A DNA stretch of 64,000 nt from Shouchella xiaoxiensis (GTDB lineage: Bacteria > Bacillota > Bacilli > Bacillales > Bacillaceae_D), in NCBI RefSeq assembly GCF_016907895.1, contig NZ_JAFBCV010000001.1, forward strand, positions 248,001 to 312,000, in the 5' to 3' direction. Below are positions 33,691-41,308 of this stretch, in pieces. The position numbers and the translations under genes were made by a program. Numbering within the stretch: the first letter of the stretch is position 1; each line of letters opens with the position of its first letter. The notes beneath the pieces were generated by a model, which worked only from the letters and a program-made list of their open reading frames with translations, was not told where the DNA came from and ran no database searches.

Positions 33691-34347
33691 ATGATCTTAA
33701 AAAGTATTGGAATGTATGATAAGGAATTGAGGATAAAAGATCCATTGAAAAATCTAAATTTTATTACTCGGTGTATAACAGATCTATTTGAAGAATGTTT
33801 AGGTACATTTAAAACAAATAATTGTAGACAATTAAACTTTATCCTAGGTGAGTACAGTCATAGTAGAATAGATGAAGAGAATAATGGATTTTATGAAGTA
33901 GAAGTCCCATTTAATAAAGAAGTTTTCTTGGAATTAAGCGAAGTTGAGCAGAAAAAAATACTGGCTAAAACTCTAATAGAATCAATGCTGTTTGTAAGCG
34001 AATTAAAAAACTGGGATAGTTTTATGATAAAACAAGCATATTTGAAAATGAAGGAAAGAAATTTTAAAAATGAATTTTATGTATTTAAGAATAAGAGAAA
34101 TATGGATCAAAGTTTATTAGCAAGTGTTTTCTGCGAGTATGAGCTGTATGCATTTTTTATATGGATAGAGATTAGAAAGAATGATAAAAATAAAACATTG
34201 ATAAAAAGAGAATTGATTCATAAAACTTTGCCAATTGAATACGAGTTTAGCAGATTAATGAAGGAATTAAAATGGATAAATAATAATGAAATAGCTTTAT
34301 ATATCGATTCACATAAAGAAAATTATCAAAGTATTATTATTAGGTAA
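33691..34347 (+). CDS. Probable immunity protein for the RHS toxin tip
   Basis: 218 residues, no signal peptide or membrane segment, Lys/Glu-rich, markedly AT-rich like the toxin tip just upstream. GGGAG precedes ATG 33691. I recognise no family. Immediate placement after a polymorphic toxin, cytoplasmic character and shared base composition are the standard signs of a cognate antidote; inference only. Confidence 0.65.
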   Translation: MILKSIGMYDKELRIKDPLKNLNFITRCITDLFEECLGTFKTNNCRQLNFILGEYSHSRIDEENNGFYEVEVPFNKEVFLELSEVEQKKILAKTLIESMLFVSELKNWDSFMIKQAYLKMKERNFKNEFYVFKNKRNMDQSLLASVFCEYELYAFFIWIEIRKNDKNKTLIKRELIHKTLPIEYEFSRLMKELKWINNNEIALYIDSHKENYQSIIIR

Positions 34348-34621
34348 TTAATAAGTTACTAAATAACTTAAATTAGAACTTTTGAACTTTGCATGGATGA
34401 AAATGTCCTTATAAAGTATAAAAGCATGATTTAAACAAAAAGCGAAGAAGTATCATTTACTTTAACAAGAAAATTTGATAATTCTATTCCTAGCTTAGAT
34501 GATGAAAGACTTGAATTGCTTTCTAAAGATTTTTATTGCTCTGTCGCTAAGAAAATTGATGTTAACGAATTAATCTTTGTGATTAACAAGCCATTAAGCT
34601 GCACGTAAAAAGCTGGTATTC
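34348..34621 (+). other. AT-rich gap with a coding remnant
   Basis: About 34436-34608 is an open frame without a start (SEEVSFTLTRKFDNSIPSLD, then ERLELLSKDFYCSVAKKI) ending in TAA. It reads like the remains of another immunity-type gene. Confidence 0.4.
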
Positions 34622-34966
34622 ATGAAAGAGAAGCAGATTAAACAGTTCGAAGAAGCATTGGCTCAGAAGCTGTACAAGCTGGATACAGAAAAACATGCAC
34701 GAGCAATTGGTGAAGCTGCTTACATTGATGAAGAAACGTTTATCTCACCTGATTTCTTCCTGTATGCGAGGTGTCTTGTAGTTGTGCAAGGCAAAGAATT
34801 CTATGAATATGTGGTGTAACACCCGGAAGCAATGCCAAAAGATAATGAGTTTGAAGACTTGCTGACTTTAGCGACCGAAGCTTTTGAAGAAAAGACGAAT
34901 GAGGCTTGGGATTACGTACCGTCCAAAGATTATGAAACGTTCTCGAATGAGCGGGGGTGGAGCTAA
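34622..34966 (+). pseudogene. DUF4240-like gene with internal stop
   Basis: The frame from ATG 34622 runs KQFEEALAQKLYKLDTEKHA ... FFLYARCLVVVQGKEFYEYV, hits TAA at 34817-34819, and continues in the same frame with HPEAMPKDNEFEDLLTLATE, AFEEKTNEAWDYV and a stop at 34966. The joined 114 residues match the DUF4240 layout (ARCLVVVQGKEFYE...P), a domain of unknown function common in toxin-immunity neighbourhoods. No good ribosome binding site precedes the ATG either. Confidence 0.65.
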
Positions 34967-35077
34967 AGTTCTGTAATCAACTCATCAATGCAAGTATAGC
35001 GAAAAGAGCCATATAGATAGCTTGCTATGGCCCTATGAAAGTTTACTAAAATGAAAAAAATGAAAGCAGGAACCCCT

Positions 35078-35422
35078 ATGAACCAACAATGTCCATCATG
35101 CCAGGCACCTTTTACAGTTGAAGCATTGTCTGACTCAAACGTGCCTTTCGTTTTTACATGTGCTCACTGCAAGTCCCGCATCTATGAAATGAAAGCAACG
35201 GCATTGTTACTTATCCCAACAGTCGGTTTTGTTGCGCTTATGATTTTCTTGAGTGAGTATGTACGAGGCATCCTTTCGCCAAGCATCCCTTTTTTAGAGA
35301 ACGTGCCGACGGGAATTGTCGCTCTTGTATTCCTGTTTCCACTTTATTATTTCGGTCAAAAAGCATTATCAAATTTTCTTTATAAAAGAGGCACGTTTTT
35401 TGCGAAAAAGCGAGCGGCTTAA
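35078..35422 (+). CDS. Zinc-ribbon membrane protein
   Basis: 114 residues. N-terminal zinc ribbon CPSC...CAHC (MNQQCPSCQAPFTV, then VFTCAHCKSRIYEM), then two membrane helices (about 44-66 and 79-99) and a basic tail. I use ATG 35078, 6-7 bases after GCAGGA, rather than ATG 35051. Function unknown. Ends before a strong terminator. Confidence 0.75.
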   Translation: MNQQCPSCQAPFTVEALSDSNVPFVFTCAHCKSRIYEMKATALLLIPTVGFVALMIFLSEYVRGILSPSIPFLENVPTGIVALVFLFPLYYFGQKALSNFLYKRGTFFAKKRAA

Positions 35423-35434
35423 ATATTGGTACAG

Positions 35435-35464
35435 AAAGCCTGCATGGAAATGCAGGCTTTTTCT
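35435..35464 (+). terminator. Rho-independent terminator
   Basis: AAAGCCTGCAT / ATGCAGGCTTT perfect stem, four-base loop, T-run. Confidence 0.88.
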
Positions 35465-35568
35465 AGGTGAGTGAGGAATTCAAAGTGAGCTTAACGTTCG
35501 TTTTAATTCTACTACTTCAAACAAGATCGCAAAGATTGCTGCTTACTAAAAGAGTGGGAGTGTGGATC

Positions 35569-36375
35569 GTGAATATATGGACTGAATGTCAAAAACATAA
35601 ATATACGAGTAATCTTCTTGTATCTGGAAATAGATTGTTTACAGAGGAAGAGTTTCTTTGGTTTCTAGACAGGGCTGAGCAAATCATAAATCCTATCATC
35701 AGTGACTATACCATTTACATCATTGCTTACGTAGAAATTGATCATCCAACAAAAATTCAGTTAAAGAAAACAATTTGGTCATTACTGGGAGAAGATTTGG
35801 AGGAGTTTATTGATAGTAAGGGGGAGAGTCATTCTGTCATGATCAATAATACGCTCTATTTAAGCGGTGTATGTACCTTTAAAAACTTTGCTTTGATTGA
35901 TCATATGGATTTTATTTTTAGCAATGTCTCGACTTACACATTGCTATGTTCTAAGAAATCTTTACGTGAAATTAATTGGGAGCTGAAAATCCGGAAAGAG
36001 GTTCAGCTATCCAATGATGATGTAAGCATACATGCAGGTACTTATGAAGATGAGTACGATTTAAAGGTAAGCGTCAAAAATGATAGGTTAAACAAATTTA
36101 AAAGATACATTAACGAAACTGACTCAGAGAAAATTGTAAACTTATTGAGAGACTATCAATTTTATCAAACAGGTGATGCGCTTTCTTTGCCTTATAATCG
36201 AGAGATCGATTCTATTTCTAATTGGTTGTTTTTAAAAGAGGATAAACAGTATAAATATGTTAGTAATATGGCTTCCGAGAACTATGACTGTTGCCGTTTC
36301 AAAAAAGACAGAATTTTAGATGAGTGGGAATTCATGGGTCATCTAGAATCTTTTTTATCCAAACGTTCATTTTAA
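35569..36375 (+). CDS. Hypothetical cytoplasmic protein
   Basis: 268 residues from GTG 35569 (GGGAG 8 bases upstream). The open frame extends to 35467, but the extra 34 residues have no ribosome binding site. No signal peptide. Contains WTECQKHKYTSNLLVSG at the start and a Cys pair in YDCCRFKKD near the end. Unrecognised family. It begins an array of orphan domain genes behind the RHS locus and could be an immunity or sensor protein. Confidence 0.65.
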   Translation: MNIWTECQKHKYTSNLLVSGNRLFTEEEFLWFLDRAEQIINPIISDYTIYIIAYVEIDHPTKIQLKKTIWSLLGEDLEEFIDSKGESHSVMINNTLYLSGVCTFKNFALIDHMDFIFSNVSTYTLLCSKKSLREINWELKIRKEVQLSNDDVSIHAGTYEDEYDLKVSVKNDRLNKFKRYINETDSEKIVNLLRDYQFYQTGDALSLPYNREIDSISNWLFLKEDKQYKYVSNMASENYDCCRFKKDRILDEWEFMGHLESFLSKRSF

Positions 36376-36400
36376 CAATAAAGAATTGCGAGGGGAAAAA

Positions 36401-36868
36401 ATGAAAACATATTCAAAAATGGTCGTCGGTTTTCACAGTGAAAAATTTAACAGCTACGGAGCGGTAGATGAGTGGCTTTACTATGCGCAAAGAAAGGAAA
36501 GCAAAGTAGGCTTACAACCAATGCCAAGTGACACCCATTTCTTCATAGCGCTAAATGAGCAAAGAACTCGCTCAGAGATGGGCGTCGTGAAGCAGATAAG
36601 CAAGCCTATTTCGGCTGAAGAGCTCGCCATTCTTGATTATACGAGCAGGGGAGTACCAATTGACAAACTGACACAATTAGCTATAACTGAATATGAAACC
36701 TTCCTTGAAAAAGTAAATACAATTCCTGAACAAACTCCCGTAGGTGTTTTTCTGACTGACAAGCTAACGAATGACATGAAAAAAGTGGAGTACCTAAAAC
36801 TATATACACTTCCTCTAAAACGATGGACCGAAGAAAGAAAAGAGGCATTATTTGGCTGGAGAGTATAA
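36401..36868 (+). CDS. Hypothetical protein
   Basis: 155 residues; ATG 36401 with GAGGGG 6 bases upstream, 25 bp after the previous gene. Mixed alpha/beta, no membrane segment: KMVVGFHSEKFNSYGAVDEW, then DTHFFIALNEQRTRSEMGVV and LTDKLTNDMKKVEYLKLYTL. No family recognised. Probably co-transcribed with its neighbours. Confidence 0.65.
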   Translation: MKTYSKMVVGFHSEKFNSYGAVDEWLYYAQRKESKVGLQPMPSDTHFFIALNEQRTRSEMGVVKQISKPISAEELAILDYTSRGVPIDKLTQLAITEYETFLEKVNTIPEQTPVGVFLTDKLTNDMKKVEYLKLYTLPLKRWTEERKEALFGWRV

Positions 36869-36919
36869 GCTAGTAGGCACTAAAACGTGGTCGAAATGAA
36901 ATGTTAAGGGGATGATGGA

Positions 36920-37588
36920 TTGAACAGTAATTTATCAAATCAAGATCGCGGTTATAAGATTGTTAAGAATAAAAGCAAGACGAGCTCTGGTCATTTTTTC
37001 GGTGGGACAACGTGGACATTGCCTGAAAGCAAAATCTGTAAAGAATCGATGCACCAGATTTTAACCTTGAATGTCTCAGAGGCGGCATTAATGAAGCTAG
37101 AAAACAGAATAGCAGAAATCCCTTTATTCTCATGTTTGAACTGTTCATTGTTCTGGGACAATCAACATTTTAAAGTAGACTTTATTAATAAATCAGCGAC
37201 GATTTTACAACAGGATCAAGAAGAGATTGAGCAACAAGATGAGGAAGATCGTATCGTGAATCCACTCCCTCTCATTTCAGTTGCATTAAGAGAAGCGAGC
37301 AGCAGAGATAATCAGACAGATGACGATACGATTGATCGGCTCTTCTCTGAACTCGGAACAGATTATATAGGCCGCGCTTTTGGCAAGCCGATTATTGCGC
37401 AAGATGCATTGGATTTGACTTGCATTTCTTGTGGTGGAGAGATGCAATTTATTGCTCAGATTACAGGAGACAACGACATGGAATCCATTTTTAATGAAGA
37501 CGTTGATTTCTTTTTTGGAGAAACGATGCTTTATTTCTCACTCTGTCCTTGTTGTGACGTGTTAAAGGTTGAGCCCCAGGCGATTTAA
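36920..37588 (+). CDS. CxxC protein, DUF1963-like
   Basis: 222 residues, TTG start with AAGGGG 8 bases before it. Three Cys pairs, FSCLNCSLFW, LTCISCGGEMQF and LCPCC, imply zinc binding. The N-terminal FFGGTTWTLPES and the C-terminal MQFIAQITG...LCPCCDVLKVEPQ resemble the DUF1963/YwqG layout often seen as an immunity-type domain, but the match is by eye. Directly followed by the leucine-rich-repeat gene (stop codon adjoining its TTG). Confidence 0.65.
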   Translation: MNSNLSNQDRGYKIVKNKSKTSSGHFFGGTTWTLPESKICKESMHQILTLNVSEAALMKLENRIAEIPLFSCLNCSLFWDNQHFKVDFINKSATILQQDQEEIEQQDEEDRIVNPLPLISVALREASSRDNQTDDDTIDRLFSELGTDYIGRAFGKPIIAQDALDLTCISCGGEMQFIAQITGDNDMESIFNEDVDFFFGETMLYFSLCPCCDVLKVEPQAI

Positions 37589-38476
37589 TTGAACATCCAT
37601 TACATGACAGAAGGATTGAGTGTTTTGAGAGAAGAGGTTTATCGTATTTACAATGATATGAGTACGTGTATCAAGGAGATTAGGGAAAAGAATATTTGCG
37701 CGATCAGCATTAATGAAGCATTCTATTCTGGTTCAACGCTTGAATATTTAAAAGAAATTCCTTCGGTCACGAAACTTCATATTGTCTCAAGTAAACTAAT
37801 GGACTTTTCAGCACTACATTATTTGCCCCAATTAGAACAGTTGCTGTTGGATGTCGACTTGAAGCAACCATTTGATTTGACTGGTTTACCGCTAAAAAAG
37901 CTTGCGTTAAACTGGTCAAAAGATGTTCGGGGGATTGAAACCTTGGTTCACTTAGAAGAGTTAAGATTGTCACAATACAAGCCAGCTTCCTATACATTAT
38001 CCGAATTAAAAGCACTGAGTAAGCTAAGTGTGCTGGAATTAACGGGTGGAAGCATAAGGTCATTGAAGGGGTTGGATCAATTCAAACAGCTTCGTCATCT
38101 ATCGCTTGCTTCTATAAAAACGTTGCGGACATTTTCTTTATTAGAAGGAGAAAACCAAAATGTAAGCGAGGTATGGATTGAAGGCTGTAAAAGCATTGAA
38201 GATTTAGCTGATCTGCATCAGTTAAGAGAACTGAGAAAGCTTGGTCTTACTCAAGTTGGAAAGGTTCCATCGATTCAGTTCATAAAGAAGATGAAACAGC
38301 TAACTTATTTCGCTTTCTTAGAAAGTGAGATCGTAGACGGTGATCTAACCCCTTGTTTAGGCGTAAACGATGTTCAATTTGATGAAAAGGCTTGGTATTC
38401 TCATTCAAACGCTTCGTTTAGAAAAGCAAATGGTCGAGTGAAAGCAGAAAATCAACGGGCGAGACGGAGAGTGTGA
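37589..38476 (+). CDS. Cytoplasmic leucine-rich-repeat protein
   Basis: 295 residues, no signal peptide. About eight LRR units of 20-23 residues, e.g. LPQLEQLLLDVDLKQPFDLT, LVHLEELRLSQYKP and FKQLRHLSLASIKTLRTFSL. The TTG start directly abuts the stop of the upstream gene, so the pair is coupled; upstream GAGCCCCAGG is a poor ribosome binding site. Such LRR proteins occur in toxin-immunity arrays as protein-binding partners; role here unknown. Confidence 0.75.
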   Translation: MNIHYMTEGLSVLREEVYRIYNDMSTCIKEIREKNICAISINEAFYSGSTLEYLKEIPSVTKLHIVSSKLMDFSALHYLPQLEQLLLDVDLKQPFDLTGLPLKKLALNWSKDVRGIETLVHLEELRLSQYKPASYTLSELKALSKLSVLELTGGSIRSLKGLDQFKQLRHLSLASIKTLRTFSLLEGENQNVSEVWIEGCKSIEDLADLHQLRELRKLGLTQVGKVPSIQFIKKMKQLTYFAFLESEIVDGDLTPCLGVNDVQFDEKAWYSHSNASFRKANGRVKAENQRARRRV

Positions 38477-38698
38477 ACATGTACATAAAAGAGATGGAGA
38501 CAATGATTATTGCGGAATCTCTAAAAAACTATCAATAAAAGAGCTATAATAATGAAAACCACTCACACATACAACGGATGCTCGCCGCAAAAGAACTATA
38601 GGGATTTTAATCTCTTATAGACGAAGTTAATGCTGAAAATTAATATGAAAAGACTTTGGTGAAGCTTTTATAAGTGGAGTTTTTTAGGAGGATTTAGT

Positions 38699-39544
38699 AT
38701 GACTGAAATTGCCTTTAAATCAATGGGAACGACCTTAATTGTATCTGAAGATCGTATAATACTAGATCATAATCGTAAAATTGGTAACTTGAGTAAAAAA
38801 GTTGAAATCATGTTTACTGAATTAGAGAGAATTGAAGAGGAAAAACCTAAACTCTTTTCGGGGTATGCTTATTTTAGGCGACATCAAGATCCCGAAATTG
38901 ATAATAAAGAAGCAATGATTCATGAACAAGCAATTATAATTCGATCAAAGAAAAAGTATAAAGAATATGAAAAGATTAGAGAATTGATAAAACAAAGAAA
39001 TGCAGAGTGTGCAAAGCACGTAAAGAATCCAAGTAATCGAATAGATTCTTTAGTCGAACAATTGACGTCCAATCCGAATGAATCAATTCAATTTGAAGCT
39101 CATCAAGGTCATTTAACCATAAGCGCCTACACGGTCTCCATAAATCATAAAATTTTGCACCGTGGTAGAAACGGCGAGAGAGAGTTTTCTATTTCTTCTA
39201 TTGACAGCATTCATTTGTCTAAAAGTGGTATAAAGGCTGGACGAATCCGTTTTTTTACAGGATCTACAAGTAGTAGTGAAAATTATAAAGCTTATTTAGC
39301 ATCTGAAAATGAACTGCTAATTACAGGAATTGATGACTATCATCGTATGTACGAGGCTAAACAACTCATTGAGCGATTACGTGCCTACCACGCAGATAAA
39401 CCCTATCAAGCCGTTACACAACCAGCACAATCTTCTTCTCGCTCTGCCGCCGACGAGATTCGAGCGTTTAAGTCTCTTTTAGACGAAGGAATTATTTCAG
39501 AAGAGGAATTTGAACAGAAAAAGGCGCAGTTGCTTCGCCAATGA
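38699..39544 (+). CDS. DUF4429/PH-like protein with SHOCT domain
   Basis: 281 residues, AGGAGG 8 bases before ATG 38699. N-terminal strand-rich segment (about 1-80), a second PH/DUF4429-like part (about 120-230: IQFEAHQGHLTISAYTVSIN...), and a C-terminal SHOCT motif (AADEIRAFKSLLDEGIISEE, then EFEQKKAQLL), a short oligomerisation helix. No membrane segment. Function of such proteins is not known; some act at membranes or in defence-linked loci. Confidence 0.8.
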   Translation: MTEIAFKSMGTTLIVSEDRIILDHNRKIGNLSKKVEIMFTELERIEEEKPKLFSGYAYFRRHQDPEIDNKEAMIHEQAIIIRSKKKYKEYEKIRELIKQRNAECAKHVKNPSNRIDSLVEQLTSNPNESIQFEAHQGHLTISAYTVSINHKILHRGRNGEREFSISSIDSIHLSKSGIKAGRIRFFTGSTSSSENYKAYLASENELLITGIDDYHRMYEAKQLIERLRAYHADKPYQAVTQPAQSSSRSAADEIRAFKSLLDEGIISEEEFEQKKAQLLRQ

Positions 39545-39890
39545 AACGAGACCTTTATGACAGATCGAGGGTCTTATCATCTAATTTCTATTTTTATATC
39601 TGGGACTGTCAGATCTGAAGGAACAGCTACTCTTCTCGGGTCGATTATAAAATTTTTATAAAGTTTCGTTATTAGTTATTGTTATTAAAAGGGAATTATC
39701 TTATGATTCCAATGTAAGTGACTGTGCTCGGTAGAAGCGATGAACGTGGATCACGCAAATGGCAGTGTTAAAAAGGCGGACATACACTGAAGAGAGATAA
39801 TTTGATTTATCTCTCTTTTTAGATGAGTTCATCTGAATGAACGTCTGGCCATTTTGAATATCGTACGTACCAAGAAGGAGAAATAACGTA
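39545..39890 (+). other. Gap with possible short transcript
   Basis: No convincing ORF. The segment 39690-39790 has modest potential for structure and directly precedes the strong terminator at 39791-39820, so a small RNA or a short transcript tail is possible; no known RNA family is recognised. Confidence 0.3.
39791..39820 (+). terminator. Rho-independent terminator
   Basis: AGAGAGATAA / TTATCTCTCT stem with TTTTT. It lies 250 bp after the nearest upstream gene. Confidence 0.8.
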
Positions 39891-41045
39891 TTGCAGAATA
39901 ACCGAATTGAAACATTAGATGTTATTAGAGGGCTGTGCTTACTTGGGATCCTCCAAGCTAATTTATTGTTATTTCAATATGGATCGTTTGGAACTGAAAT
40001 GATTGAACTGTTTGCTATAAACTCGCATGATTGGATTAGTTTTTATGTGGTAAAAGTCGTTGTTGAGGGCAGCTTTATGCCGATTTTTGCATTTTTATTT
40101 GGATATGGAATGGTATTACTGCATTCAAAAAGTGTTGCGCTCGATCAACGACCGAAGTGGCTCCTCGCGCGTCGATTTATCATGTAAATGATCTTAGGAT
40201 ACGTGCATGTTACATATATTTGGGAGGGGGATATTCTCTTAACCTATGGCATCGTTGGATTAATGCTCATTCCATTTGTGGCGAGAAAAGTGAAAACGCT
40301 CTTCATTTGGAGCGTGAGCCTGTTAGCTCTTTCTGTTCTGTTAGGGTACGGTGCTTACGAGACAGAAATTTACGAGCCAAGCGGTTTACAGGAAGTTATT
40401 AAGCAAACCAATAAGGCATATACAGACGGGAGTTATTCGGAGATTGTTCGCTTTCGTGCTGAGTATGATGTTTTTAAACAGTTAGGTATTGATGAAATGT
40501 TTCTCCTTACTGGAGTTTTCCTGTTGCCAATTGTACTTGGACCTATGTTTTTAATTGGCATGTATGCGGCAAAGAAAAGCTGGTTTACAGAAGCATCATT
40601 TACAAATTATCGCTTAGTCAGTCTACTATTCGTTGGATTAGGATTACTCTTTAAATCTGCTTATTACCTATTCCCAACTGTAGATTTCCTAGGGATGTTG
40701 TTTGCTTTAGGGACGAATCTATTAACGTTAGGCTATATCTTCCTTATCGCTTGGTTCTATCAATTATGGAGAGATCGAAAAGTGTTTAAGGCCCTTGCAA
40801 GTGTAGGCAAGCTCTCTCTCACCAATTATTTGTTTCAGAGCATCATCTGTACCATGATTTTTTATGGCTACGGGTTAGGTTTGTTTGGTTCACTTGGTGT
40901 CTCTCTTGGCGTTATTCTGGGTCTATTCATTTTCGCGATACAAGTTATATGTAGTTATGCCTTTTTAAAGAAATGGAACATCGGTCCTTTTGAGTATATT
41001 GTGCGTGTTGGAACAAATTTGTCTTTTAAACGGAAGCGTAACTAG
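39891..41045 (+). pseudogene. DUF418 membrane protein split by an in-frame stop
   Basis: From TTG 39891 the frame gives NRIETLDVIRGLCLLGILQA ... KWLLARRFIM, then TAA at 40185-40187, immediately ATG, and the same frame continues MILGYVHVTYIWEGDILLTY and on to TAG at 41045. Both parts together (383 residues) make one normal DUF418 protein with about ten membrane helices; ARRF and GDIL motifs flank the break. Because an ATG follows the stop directly, the second part could be made by reinitiation, giving two fragments. Treat as probably non-functional. Confidence 0.8.
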
Positions 41046-41077
41046 GGTTAGTAAAAATAAAACCTTGGAGGTAACCC

Positions 41078-41272
41078 ATGAAAATGTTTAGAGGATTCAT
41101 TTTTGTCTTTCTCATTATTCATCTCATTATCCGATTTACAAGCGTTGGCGATCAGGTCACAACAATCGATTTAGCCAGAGTGTCATTTCTGTTGTTAGTT
41201 GTTCTAGTTATTATTCAAATTGCGCTTGAGCTCATTATGAAATTTCGCGTCAACAAGAAGCCACAAGCATGA
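41078..41272 (+). CDS. Small membrane protein (64 aa)
   Basis: Two hydrophobic segments: MFRGFIFVFLIIHLIIRF and VSFLLLVVLVIIQIALELIM, then a basic tail (KFRVNKKPQA). TGGAGG 7 bases before ATG 41078. Follows the DUF418 gene by 32 bp and may be co-transcribed. Unrecognised. Confidence 0.7.
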   Translation: MKMFRGFIFVFLIIHLIIRFTSVGDQVTTIDLARVSFLLLVVLVIIQIALELIMKFRVNKKPQA

Positions 41273-41308
41273 ATCTGTTTGGGCTTGAATGCAAAGGTAA
41301 CACCTTCC

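Noticed and set aside
26029-40187. Idea that in-frame TAA codons are systematically read through or recoded
   Set aside because: TAA is the normal terminator of many intact genes here, and the interrupted genes share no motif after the stop. Independent nonsense mutations are simpler.
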